Positions 1 through 7,546 of a stretch of DNA of 18,076 nt are shown in pieces. Both the position numbers and the translations under genes were made by a program. Every line of letters starts with the position of its first letter. The first letter of the stretch is position 1. Source of the stretch: Solirubrobacter sp044865965 (GTDB taxonomy: Bacteria; Actinomycetota; Thermoleophilia; Solirubrobacterales; Solirubrobacteraceae); NCBI GenBank assembly GCA_044865965.1, contig JBIOTP010000319.1, positions 1 through 18,076 on the forward strand. Reading direction: 5' to 3'. The notes below the pieces were generated by a model. That model did no database searches and was not told the DNA's origin. It saw only the letters and a list, made by a program, of their open reading frames with translations.

Positions 1-2
1 TC

Positions 3-782
3 CTGGTGGGCGTGCTCGCCGCGCCCGCGGCGGCCCAGGTGGAGCCGCTGCCGGCCGGGACCTGGCTCGTCCCGCGCGACGGCGAGTCCTGGCGCGCGTC
101 GTCGTGGCCCGCGGCGACGCCGTTCGAGATGGTCGACTTCACGATCTACGCCCATGACTACGACGAGCCGCCCGACCGGTTCGCCGTCGCGGTCGCGACG
201 AGCCCGGCCACCGGGCCCGACGGCCTGCTCGCGGCCGAGAACGCGATCGACAGCTACAGCGCCGAGCCCCGGCCGGCCCAGGCCGGCATCTACTCGGCCC
301 GGACGCGCCTCGACGCGCGCTGGCTCGGAACGCCCGGCACGTACTACTGGCAGGCCTCCTACGAGGAGGACGACGAGGACGAGCTGTATGCGTCGCCGGT
401 ACGGGCGCTGACGATCGTCCCGCGGCCGCCGCCGGACCCGCCGGCGCCCGTCCCCGCCCGGCCGGCGCCGTACGTCGCGCCGCCCCTGCCGGCCCCGGCG
501 CCGCGCCCGCCGGCGGCGAGCACGGCGCGGATCGTCGTGCGCCGCGCCATCGTCGCCGCCACGCACATGAGCCCGCGCGGGCTCGTCTACCGCTGCGCGA
601 TCGCGCCCGGCGCCGCGGACTGCCGCCCGTCGTGGCGCGACGTCCGCGCGCGCTACCGCGGGACGCTCCGCGTCACGTTCGGGCTCGGCGGCATCACCGC
701 CGCCTTCACGGGCTCGCGCAGCCTCCGGTCCTGCACCCACCGGTGCGTGCGTGCGGTGACATGGACGACGACGCTGGGTTGA
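3..782 (+). CDS. Secreted protein with Pro-rich linker and four-Cys C-terminal domain (5' partial)
   Basis: I do not recognise the family. The frame is open to the left edge, and the first visible residues (LVGVLAAPAAAQVEP) look like the end of a signal peptide with an AxA-Q cleavage site. The true start is therefore probably upstream, and the GTG at position 6 is unlikely to be it. Counting from that GTG, residues 11-138 form a domain rich in Tyr, Trp and Asp that ends in an acidic patch (EEDDEDE) and a beta-like strand. Its length and pattern recall a fibronectin/Ig-like surface domain. Residues 139-172 are a Pro/Ala linker, and 173-258 form a second domain with Cys197, 206, 243 and 247, which could make two disulfides outside the cell. 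It ends 15 nt from the convergent menB stop. The protein is probably exported or envelope-associated; no enzymatic motif is visible. Confidence 0.7.
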   Translation: MVGVLAAPAAAQVEPLPAGTWLVPRDGESWRASSWPAATPFEMVDFTIYAHDYDEPPDRFAVAVATSPATGPDGLLAAENAIDSYSAEPRPAQAGIYSARTRLDARWLGTPGTYYWQASYEEDDEDELYASPVRALTIVPRPPPDPPAPVPARPAPYVAPPLPAPAPRPPAASTARIVVRRAIVAATHMSPRGLVYRCAIAPGAADCRPSWRDVRARYRGTLRVTFGLGGITAAFTGSRSLRSCTHRCVRAVTWTTTLG

Positions 783-791
783 CCGCCGGGG

Positions 792-813
792 CCCGCGCTA
801 GGGCCGTCGCGGG
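792..813. terminator. Possible bidirectional hairpin between convergent genes
   Basis: CCCGCG (792-797) and CGCGGG (808-813) form a 6-bp GC stem with a 10-nt loop that spans the menB stop codon, in the 15-nt gap between two convergent genes. There is no T-run on either side, so it is not a classical intrinsic terminator. Many short GC inverted repeats arise by chance at this base composition. Confidence 0.2.
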
Positions 814-1622
814 AAGCGAGTGAAGTCCGGCCGGCGCTTCTCCTTGTAGGCGTCGCGGCCCTCGCGCGCCTCCTCGCTGGCGTAGAAGAGCAGGTTCGCG
901 TCGTGCGCGAGCTGCTGGATGCCGCTGAACCCGTCCTCGGCGGCGTGGAAGCTCGCCTTCAGCAGCCGCAGCGCGAACGGCGACAGCGCGAGCATCTCGC
1001 GGCACCAGGCGACGGTCTCCTCCTCGAGGCGCTCGAGCGGCACGACGGTGTTCACGAGCCCCATCTCGAGCGCTTGGCGCGCGTCGTACTGGCGGCACAG
1101 GAACCACATCTCCTTCGCCTTCTTCGGGCCGACGAGGCTCGACATCAGCGAGGCGCCGAAGCCGCCGTCGAAGGAGCCGACGCGCGGCCCCGTCTGGCCG
1201 AAGCGTGCGTTGTCGGCGGCGATCGTGAGGTCGCACACGAGGTGCAGCACGTGGCCGCCGCCGACCGCGTAGCCTGCGACCATCGCCACCACCGGCTTCG
1301 GCAGGCGGCGGATCTGCACGTGCAGGTCGGTGACGTGGAAGCGCCCGACCTTCGCGCCGCCGGGCACGTAGCCGGTGTCGCCGCGCACGCGCTGGTCGCC
1401 GCCCGAGCAGAAGGCGTCCGGGCCCTCGCCGGTCAGCACGATCACGCCCACGCCGGTGTCCTCGCGCGCGCGCTCGAAGGCGCTGGACATCTCGATCAGC
1501 GTCTCCGGCCGGAACGCGTTGCGCACCTCCGGGCGGTCGATCGTGATCTTGGCGATCCCGTCGCCGCTGAGCTCGTAGCGGATGTCGGTGTACTCGCCCT
1601 GCGCAATCCAGTCCACGGCCAT
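798..1622 (-). CDS. menB: 1,4-dihydroxy-2-naphthoyl-CoA synthase (MenB)
   Basis: MenB is a crotonase-fold enzyme that closes the second naphthoquinol ring of O-succinylbenzoyl-CoA in cytoplasmic menaquinone synthesis. The 274-residue protein has the family landmarks: FCSGGDQ (71-77), AGYAVGGGHVLH (116-127), the GSFDGGFG active-site loop with Asp152 (149-156), the WFLCRQYDA block (173-181) and the C-terminal DAYKEKRRPDF tail (257-267). The loop before the Asp reads QTG (143-145), as in the E. coli-type, bicarbonate-using enzymes, not QTD as in the mycobacterial type. I chose the ATG at 1622 because the conserved region begins just after it and GGAAGG lies 10 nt upstream; the open frame further upstream is antisense-like high-GC read-through inside cca. 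It follows cca after 80 nt on the same strand. No other men gene is in view. Confidence 0.95.
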   Translation of the reverse strand: MAVDWIAQGEYTDIRYELSGDGIAKITIDRPEVRNAFRPETLIEMSSAFERAREDTGVGVIVLTGEGPDAFCSGGDQRVRGDTGYVPGGAKVGRFHVTDLHVQIRRLPKPVVAMVAGYAVGGGHVLHLVCDLTIAADNARFGQTGPRVGSFDGGFGASLMSSLVGPKKAKEMWFLCRQYDARQALEMGLVNTVVPLERLEEETVAWCREMLALSPFALRLLKASFHAAEDGFSGIQQLAHDANLLFYASEEAREGRDAYKEKRRPDFTRFPRRP

Positions 1623-1650
1623 GGGCGGGAAGCCTTCCACGCGCGGGCGG

Positions 1651-1753
1651 CTCAGGCGTCGCCCAGCGCGCGAGCGCGCGAGAGCGCCCGCCGGGCGCGC
1701 GCTCAGGCGTCGCCCAGCAGCTCGCGCGCGCGCGCGAGCGCCTGCTCGCGCGT
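1651..1753 (-). repeat. Imperfect tandem duplication of the cca 3' end
   Basis: GCTCAGGCGTCGCCCAG occurs at 1650-1666 and again at 1701-1717, exactly 51 nt (17 codons) apart. On the coding strand, cca ends ALARARELLGDA-stop. Translating past the stop in the same frame gives ALSRARALGDA-stop, a near copy. The extra copy fills most of the gap between cca and menB. It looks like a slipped or unequal duplication of the last dozen codons plus the stop codon that left a relic downstream. Confidence 0.7.
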
Positions 1754-3103
1754 GGAGATCTCGCCCGCGTAGTGAGCCTCGGCGAGCTCCGCCAGCACGC
1801 GCCCGAGGCGCGGCCCGGGGGTCGCGCCGAGCTCGCGGATCAGCTCGTCGCCGCGCAGCGGGGGCGCCTGCGGCCCGTCCGTCCGCTCGGCGAACGCGGC
1901 GGCCAGCATCTCGCGCGCGAGCTCGACGTGGCCGGCGATCGCCGCGTCCGCGTTGCGGCCCCGGGTCGAGAGCCGGTCGGCGACCGTGAACGCGGTGACG
2001 TCGGCCGCATACGGCTCGGTGGCGCGCAGGTAGCGCCACACCTCGCGGCGGTCCAGCGGGCGCTGGTGGACGAGGAAGCCGAGGTCGAGGTGGTGGGCGG
2101 TGAGCACGGCGACGTAGTCGCGCAGGCGCTGCGAGCTGCGCAGGCGCCCCAGCACGTCGCGCGCGAGCTGCGCGCCCTCCACGTCGTGGCCGATGAACGT
2201 CACCCGGCCGTCCGGGCGCACCGCGCGCGTGCGCGGCTTGGCGGCGTCGTGCAGCAGCGCCGCGAGGCGCATGGCCTGACCGCGCGTGAGCTGGTCGGCG
2301 AGCGGCTCGGCCAGCAGCGCCGCCACCGGCGCGGCCTGGTCGCCCAGGCCGGCGGCGTCCGGATCGCCCTCGAGCAGGGCGACGGCGTCGAGCACCTCGA
2401 GCGTGTGCTCGTAGACGTCGGCGTGGTGGAACACGCTCTGCTCGACCCCGCGCAGCGCGGCGAGCTCCGGCAACACGACCGAGGTCAGCCCGAGCTCGCT
2501 CATCAGCTCGAGGCCGCGCCGGGCGGCGGACGAGCATACGACGCGCTTGAGCTCGCCGAATACGCGCTCGGGGGCGACCCGCTCGATCTCGCGCGCGTGC
2601 GCGGCCGCGGCCCTCGCGGTGGCGGGATCGAGCTCGAGGTCCAGCTCGACCGCGATCCGCACCGCGCGCAGGGCGCGCAGCGGGTCCTCCGCGAGCGCCC
2701 GCTCGGACACCATCCGCACCACCCGCCGCTCGAGGTCCGCACGGCCGCCGTACGGGTCGAGCACCTCGCCGCCGTCGAGCGGCTCGGCCATCGCGTTGAT
2801 CGTGAAGTCGCGGTCCGCGAGGTCGGCGAGGATGTCGCCGTGGCGCAGCGTCACGAGGTCGACATGCCAGGCGTGGTCTGGCCCCACCACCCGCCAGGCG
2901 CCGAACCCCCCCGACAGCCGGAACGCCGCTCCGCCGGTCTCCCGCGCCACCCGCCGGGCATGCGCCCGCGGGTCGCCGTCGATCGCCAGGTCGACGTCCT
3001 CGGTGTCGCGCCCGAGCAGCCGGTCGCGCACGGCGCCGCCGACGAGCCAGGCCCGCTCGCCCGCGAGCGCGCGCCGCGTCGCCTCCAGCGCCTCGCCGCT
3101 CAT
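1703..3103 (-). CDS. cca: CCA-adding tRNA nucleotidyltransferase with HD domain
   Basis: The enzyme adds or repairs the 3' CCA of tRNAs in the cytoplasm. The 466-residue product is a class II nucleotidyltransferase. It has GGAVRD at 22-27, the metal-binding DVD at 36-38, DRDFTINAMA at 97-106 (first Arg of the usual RRDFT replaced by Asp), DPYGG at 116-120 and EDPLRALRAVR at 139-149. An HD domain follows, with HHADVYEH at 226-233, the HD pair at 285-286 and GHD at 305-307. This matches the long CCA-enzyme form of high-GC Gram-positives. The ATG at 3103 overlaps the alr stop as ATGA, which implies translational coupling and rules out the longer upstream frame. The last codons are part of a duplicated tract. 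A poly(A) polymerase-like role is the alternative, but the full motif set favours CCA addition. Confidence 0.93.
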   Translation of the reverse strand: MSGEALEATRRALAGERAWLVGGAVRDRLLGRDTEDVDLAIDGDPRAHARRVARETGGAAFRLSGGFGAWRVVGPDHAWHVDLVTLRHGDILADLADRDFTINAMAEPLDGGEVLDPYGGRADLERRVVRMVSERALAEDPLRALRAVRIAVELDLELDPATARAAAAHAREIERVAPERVFGELKRVVCSSAARRGLELMSELGLTSVVLPELAALRGVEQSVFHHADVYEHTLEVLDAVALLEGDPDAAGLGDQAAPVAALLAEPLADQLTRGQAMRLAALLHDAAKPRTRAVRPDGRVTFIGHDVEGAQLARDVLGRLRSSQRLRDYVAVLTAHHLDLGFLVHQRPLDRREVWRYLRATEPYAADVTAFTVADRLSTRGRNADAAIAGHVELAREMLAAAFAERTDGPQAPPLRGDELIRELGATPGPRLGRVLAELAEAHYAGEISTREQALARARELLGDA

Positions 3104-4263
3104 CGCACGTACTCTCGCGGGACCCGTGCGGTCAGGCCGCAGGTGATCTCGTAGTTGATCGTGTCCAGCGCCCGGGCCCAGTCCTCGGCCAGGATCCGCT
3201 CGCCGCCGCGGCGGCCGAGGAGCACGGCCTCGGTGCCGGTCGGCACGGGCTCGCCGAGGTCGACGGTGATGTTGTCCATCGAGACCGTGCCGGCCAGCGG
3301 GACCCGTCGGCCGCCCACGAGCACCTCGGCGCGGTTCGTGAGCCCGCGCCGGACGCCGTCGCCGTAGCCGATCGGGATCGTGCCGATCCACGTGTCGCGC
3401 TCGGCGACGAAGCGGCGGCCGTAGCCGGCGCTCTCACCGGGCCGCGCGCGCTTGACCGCGGCGACGTAGCTCACGAGCTCGAGCGCCGGCTCGAGGCCGT
3501 GGTCCGCGGGATCGCGATGGAACGGGTCCATGCCGTAGACCGCGATCCCGCAGCGCACCATCTCGAAGCGGGCCGCCGGCTCGCGCAGGGCCGCGGCGGA
3601 GTTGGCGGCGTGGCGGAGCAGGCCGGGGTGCCGCGCGGCCAGCGCCTGCGCCCACGGCGTGAAGGCCGCGAGCTGCTCGGCCATGAACGCGGGGTCGTCG
3701 TCGGCGGTCGCGAAGTGCGTCATCGCCCCGGCCACGCGCAGCCCCGGCGCGGCGGCGACCGCCTCCGCGACCCGCGCCGCCTCCTCCGGGTCCCGCGTGC
3801 CCAGCCGTCCCATCCCCGTGTCGAGCTTGACGTGGACGCCGATTCCGGGGGCGGCAGACATCCCGGGGGTGCCCGCGGCCAGAGACGTCTCGGGGGGCGT
3901 GCCCGGAGACGGCGCGGGCGCGGCCGCGGCGAGCGCCGCGACGAACTCCTCGCGCCACGCGACCACGTCGGCGCCCGCGGCCAGCGCCACGGGCAGCTCC
4001 TCGGCCGACAGCGCGCCCATCACCAGCAGCGGCCCGCCGATCCCCGCGGCCCGCAGCTCCGCCGCCTCGCCGGCGGTCGCCACCGCCAGCCACGCGGCGC
4101 CCCCCGCCCGCGCGGCGCGCGCCGCCGCCACGGCCCCGTGCCCGTAGCCGTCGGCCGTCACCACCGCGCACAGCGCGGCCGGCGCGGCGATCGCGGCGAG
4201 CCGGGCGCAGTTGCGCTCGATCGCCCCGACGTCGACCCGGGCCAGCGCCCGCAGCACGGTCAC
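3100..4263 (-). CDS. alr: Alanine racemase homologue lacking the PLP lysine
   Basis: By family this is the fold-type III PLP enzyme that makes D-Ala for peptidoglycan. The 387-residue protein keeps Tyr40 and His42 of YGHG, the HVKLDTGMGR segment (144-153), His183 in THFATAD, Ser222 in NSAAAL, Arg237 in RCGIAVYG, Tyr300 in IGYGDG, SMDN (328-331) and the YEITCGLTARVPREY end. The motif that should read AVVKADxYGHG reads AVVTADGYGHG: Thr36 (ACG, 4156-4158) replaces the lysine that forms the internal aldimine. One base, AAG to ACG, separates the two. A roughly 25-residue Pro/Gly/Ser insert lies at 115-141. The GTG start at 4263 overlaps the upstream CBS gene stop as GTGA. As written, the protein should not be a normal racemase; a sequencing error, a pseudoenzyme or recent inactivation are all possible. 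Confidence 0.88.
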   Translation of the reverse strand: MTVLRALARVDVGAIERNCARLAAIAAPAALCAVVTADGYGHGAVAAARAARAGGAAWLAVATAGEAAELRAAGIGGPLLVMGALSAEELPVALAAGADVVAWREEFVAALAAAAPAPSPGTPPETSLAAGTPGMSAAPGIGVHVKLDTGMGRLGTRDPEEAARVAEAVAAAPGLRVAGAMTHFATADDDPAFMAEQLAAFTPWAQALAARHPGLLRHAANSAAALREPAARFEMVRCGIAVYGMDPFHRDPADHGLEPALELVSYVAAVKRARPGESAGYGRRFVAERDTWIGTIPIGYGDGVRRGLTNRAEVLVGGRRVPLAGTVSMDNITVDLGEPVPTGTEAVLLGRRGGERILAEDWARALDTINYEITCGLTARVPREYVR

Positions 4264-4724
4264 CCCTGGGCGGTGAGCGCGTCGAGCACGTCGACGCGGG
4301 TGACGACGCCGACGAGGCGGCCGTGCTCGACCACCGGCAGCCGGTTGTGCTTCGTGCGGGCGATCGTGCGCGCGGCCTCCGAGACGGTCGCGTCCGGCGA
4401 GATCGTCACCGGGTTCTCCGTCATCACGTCGGCCGCGGTGGATCCCATCGCCTTGCGCAGCCGCTCGTCGAAGTGCTTGGTGGACTCGAGGAACACGATC
4501 CCGCCGAACAGCTCGAAGTAGTGCGGCAGGTGCAGGTCGTGCCCCTCGCCGGACATCACGAGGTCCGACTCGGTGATGATCCCCTGGCAGCGCTCGCCCT
4601 CGTTCACCACCGGGATGCCGGGCAGCTCGTGCTCGCGCATCGTCTGCAGGACGCGCTCGATGGAGTCGTCCGGATACACGGTCGGCACGTCCGTCTCCAT
4701 GATGTCGCGCACAGTGAGCGCCAC
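4260..4724 (-). CDS. Stand-alone tandem CBS-domain protein
   Basis: The 154-residue protein is a pair of CBS domains and nothing else. CBS1 covers about residues 8-56 (DIMETDVPTV then GIITESDL) and CBS2 about 99-152 (DVMTENPVTI then GVVTRVDVLDAL). They are joined by a helix-rich linker with aromatic residues around 68-85 (PHYFELFGGIVFLES). CBS pairs bind adenine nucleotides such as AMP, ATP or S-adenosylmethionine and usually regulate a partner. No catalytic or membrane domain is attached. It lies 12 nt after nnr and its stop overlaps the alr GTG start, so it is probably made in step with both. GTG at 4724 is the only start that gives a full CBS1. The ligand and partner cannot be read from the sequence. 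Confidence 0.88.
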   Translation of the reverse strand: MALTVRDIMETDVPTVYPDDSIERVLQTMREHELPGIPVVNEGERCQGIITESDLVMSGEGHDLHLPHYFELFGGIVFLESTKHFDERLRKAMGSTAADVMTENPVTISPDATVSEAARTIARTKHNRLPVVEHGRLVGVVTRVDVLDALTAQG

Positions 4725-4736
4725 GGCCCGCCTAGA

Positions 4737-6257
4737 TTAAGCGCTCAGGGCGGCGGGCAGGCCGGCGATCACGTCGGACGCGATCACGCCGTCGGGCCCG
4801 TGCGTCGCGGCGGCGAGCTGGCCGGCGCGCACGTGCACGTAGACGCCGGCGCAGGCGGCGTGGGCGGGCGGGAGGCCCTTGGCCAGCATCGCCGCGATCA
4901 CGCCCGAGAGCACGTCGCCCGTGCCGGCCGTGGCGAGCCCGGGCGCCGCGCCGCGCGAGACCGCCACGCGGCCGCCCGGCGCGGCCACGAGCGTGTCGTC
5001 GCCCTTGAGCACGACGAACGCCCGCGCCCGCGCCGCGGCCTCGCGCACGTGCGCGAGCCGCGCGCGGTCGACCTCACGCGACTCCACCTCGAGCAGCCGG
5101 CCCAGCTCGCCGGCGTGCGGGGTCAGGACCGTCGGCCAGCGGCGCTGCGGGAGCACCTCCTCGAAGTGGCCGGCCAGCGCGTTGAGCCCGTCGGCGTCGA
5201 TCACCAGCGGCACGTCGACCCGCGGGATCACCTGCCGCGCCAGCTCCTGCGCGTCCGGGTCCTTCGACAGCCCCGGGCCGAGCACGACCGCGTCGGCGCG
5301 CCCGACCGCCGCCAGCACCTGCTCCTCCCCCGCCGGGTCGAGGTGCCCGTCGCCGTCCTCGGGCAGCCCGACCATCATCGCCTCGAGCAGGCGGACCGTG
5401 AAGCTCTGCTCGAGCGAGGCCGGCGCGCCCACGGTCACGTAGCCCGCGCCCGCGCGCATCGCTGCCAGCGCGGCCATGCACGGCGCGCCGGTCAGGCCCC
5501 TCGAGCCGCCGATGATGAACACGTTGCCCGACGTGAACTTGGTCGAGTACGGCGTCCGCCGCGGCATGTCGCGCAGCACGCCGGCGCCGATCAGCCCCGC
5601 CTCCGGCCGGACCGGCGCGCCGCGCGAGGGGATCCCGATGTCGATCACCTCGACCGCTCCCGCGTAGCGCTTGCCGGGCGCGATCCAGAGCCCGAGCTTG
5701 GGCCGGTGGAACGTCGCGGTGGCGACGCAGTGGACGGCCGGGCCGGCGACCTCGCCGTTGGAGGCGTCCACGCCGCTGGGCATGTCCGCCGCCACCACCG
5801 GCGCGCGCGCTGCCTCCATCTCCTCGATGACCGCGTCGGCCGGCGCGCGCGGCGCGCCGGAGGAGCCGGTGCCCAGCAGCGCGTCGACGATCAGGTGGGC
5901 GCGGTTGAGCCGCCCCGCCTCGAAGCTCAGGGGCGCCGGCCCGGGGAGCTTGGCGGCCTGCGCCTTGGCGTCGTCGCCCATCCACTCCGGGTCCCACACG
6001 CAGAGCACGTCGACGTCGCGCCCCGCCGCCCGCAGCAGCCGCGCGGCCACCAGCCCGTCGCCGCCGTTGTTGCCCTTCCCGCACACGATCGCGATCCGCC
6101 CGGCGGGCGCCCGCTGCGCGGCCACGCGCGCCAGGCCCTCCCCCGCCCGCTCCATCAGCTCCTCGGCCGCGATGCCCTTCGCGGTCATCGCCCAGCGGTC
6201 GAGCTCCTTCGTCTCGCCCGCCTCGAGCAGCGGCTCCATCCAGCGCGGGAGGCTCAC
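4737..6257 (-). CDS. nnr: Bifunctional NAD(P)HX epimerase / ADP-dependent NAD(P)HX dehydratase
   Basis: This protein repairs hydrated NADH and NADPH: the N-terminal half epimerises NAD(P)HX and the C-terminal half dehydrates the S form, normally with ADP. In the 506 residues the YjeF_N half shows GKGNNGGDG (60-68), VDALLGTG with Asp125, and MPSGVDA (159-165). The C-terminal ribokinase-like half shows GPGL (327-330), DADGLN (354-359), TPHAGE (379-384), LKGDDT (417-422) and GTGDVLSG (445-452) with the catalytic Asp448. The length is normal for the fused bacterial enzyme. The GTG at 6257 overlaps the acpS stop as GTGA, which decides it over the internal ATG at codon 7. An acpS-nnr-alr neighbourhood is common in actinobacteria. 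Both active sites look intact. Confidence 0.95.
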   Translation of the reverse strand: MSLPRWMEPLLEAGETKELDRWAMTAKGIAAEELMERAGEGLARVAAQRAPAGRIAIVCGKGNNGGDGLVAARLLRAAGRDVDVLCVWDPEWMGDDAKAQAAKLPGPAPLSFEAGRLNRAHLIVDALLGTGSSGAPRAPADAVIEEMEAARAPVVAADMPSGVDASNGEVAGPAVHCVATATFHRPKLGLWIAPGKRYAGAVEVIDIGIPSRGAPVRPEAGLIGAGVLRDMPRRTPYSTKFTSGNVFIIGGSRGLTGAPCMAALAAMRAGAGYVTVGAPASLEQSFTVRLLEAMMVGLPEDGDGHLDPAGEEQVLAAVGRADAVVLGPGLSKDPDAQELARQVIPRVDVPLVIDADGLNALAGHFEEVLPQRRWPTVLTPHAGELGRLLEVESREVDRARLAHVREAAARARAFVVLKGDDTLVAAPGGRVAVSRGAAPGLATAGTGDVLSGVIAAMLAKGLPPAHAACAGVYVHVRAGQLAAATHGPDGVIASDVIAGLPAALSA

Positions 6258-6610
6258 GAGACCAGGGCCACCGCGCCCGCCATCCCGTGCGTGTGGGTGA
6301 GCGAGACGCTCACGGTCGCCCCCAGCTCCCCGGCGCGCGCGGCCGCCGCGCCCTCCAGGCGGACGCTCGGAGGCTCCGAGCCGCCGCCCACCACCTCGAC
6401 GTCGCGCCAGCTCCAGGCGCGCAGCTGCAGCGCCTTGGCGACCGCCTCCTTGGCGCAGAAGCGCGCGGCGAGATGCATCCCGGGCCGCGCCCGCGAGGCC
6501 GCGTATGCGCGCTCCGCGTCAGTGAACAGACGTTCCGCGAGCGTCGGACGCCGCTCGAGGGCCTCTTCGAGGCGGGAGATCTCGAGCAGGTCGATCCCGA
6601 CGGCGGGCAT
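6254..6610 (-). CDS. acpS: Holo-[acyl-carrier-protein] synthase
   Basis: AcpS moves 4'-phosphopantetheine from CoA to a serine of acyl carrier protein and so switches on fatty-acid synthesis. The 118-residue length is typical for the small trimeric form. VGIDLLEI (4-11) carries the Mg-binding Asp7, FCAKEAVAKAL (51-61) carries Glu55, and VSLTHTHGMAGAVAL (102-116) is the C-terminal strand with the conserved Ser-x-x-His-like pattern. I placed the start at the ATG at 6610, directly before VGID; the frame is open further upstream, but that part overlaps the response regulator gene and has no family similarity. It begins 20 nt after the regulator stop and overlaps nnr by 4 nt. The Shine-Dalgarno is weak, which suggests dependence on upstream translation. 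Confidence 0.93.
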   Translation of the reverse strand: MPAVGIDLLEISRLEEALERRPTLAERLFTDAERAYAASRARPGMHLAARFCAKEAVAKALQLRAWSWRDVEVVGGGSEPPSVRLEGAAAARAGELGATVSVSLTHTHGMAGAVALVS

Positions 6611-6630
6611 GCCGCCGGGAAACCTACATA

Positions 6631-7320
<690 letters not shown>

Positions 7321-7328
7321 TCGCGGAT

Positions 7329-7334
7329 CCTCCT
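7329..7334 (-). promoter_or_regulatory. Shine-Dalgarno for the response regulator
   Basis: AGGAGG on the minus strand lies 8 nt before the GTG at 7320 and fixes that start. Confidence 0.8.
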
Positions 7335-7408
7335 GGTCCGGTCCTGCCCCGCGACAATGGTACGGAGCCCAACAGACGGTGTGGGGGATTTTTCTGCCCG
7401 CTGGGGGT

Positions 7409-7418
7409 CGAATATTCG
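7409..7418. promoter_or_regulatory. 10-bp palindrome, possible operator
   Basis: CGAATATTCG is a perfect palindrome lying between the two divergent operons, in a locally AT-rich patch of an otherwise very GC-rich sequence. A dimeric regulator such as one of the two adjacent NarL-type proteins could bind it. This is position and symmetry only; no regulator motif is recognised. Confidence 0.35.
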
Positions 7419-7546
7419 CTTAGCGGGGCATTGAACCCCCCCTCCGCCGGCACAAAGACGCCCGCCCTCCCCAGGCGAAGACCACCTTTCCCCCCGATGG
7501 TCTAGCCGCGACGCTGCGCCGCGATGTCCAACCGACGAGGTGACTC

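Larger units (their letters stand above)
7321..7546. promoter_or_regulatory. Divergent intergenic region between two operons
   Basis: These 226 nt separate the minus-strand regulator operon from the plus-strand glycan operon and must hold promoters or read-through control for both. I see strong Shine-Dalgarno sequences at both ends, a 10-bp palindrome CGAATATTCG (7409-7418) in an unusually AT-rich patch, and GGGGGT (7403-7408) matched by ACCCCC (7435-7440). TTGAAC at 7431-7436 is a weak -35 candidate on the plus strand, without a convincing -10. I recognise no riboswitch or small RNA and cannot place either promoter with confidence. Confidence 0.5.

Noticed and set aside
1623..2537. N-terminal extension of menB by about 300 residues
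   Set aside because: The extension is Arg/Ala-rich, lies inside cca in another frame, has no family similarity, and menB homology begins right after the ATG at 1622.
3104..3391. Extension of cca upstream of its ATG
   Set aside because: It would run inside alr in another frame. The ATGA overlap and the GGAVRD distance fit the start at 3103.
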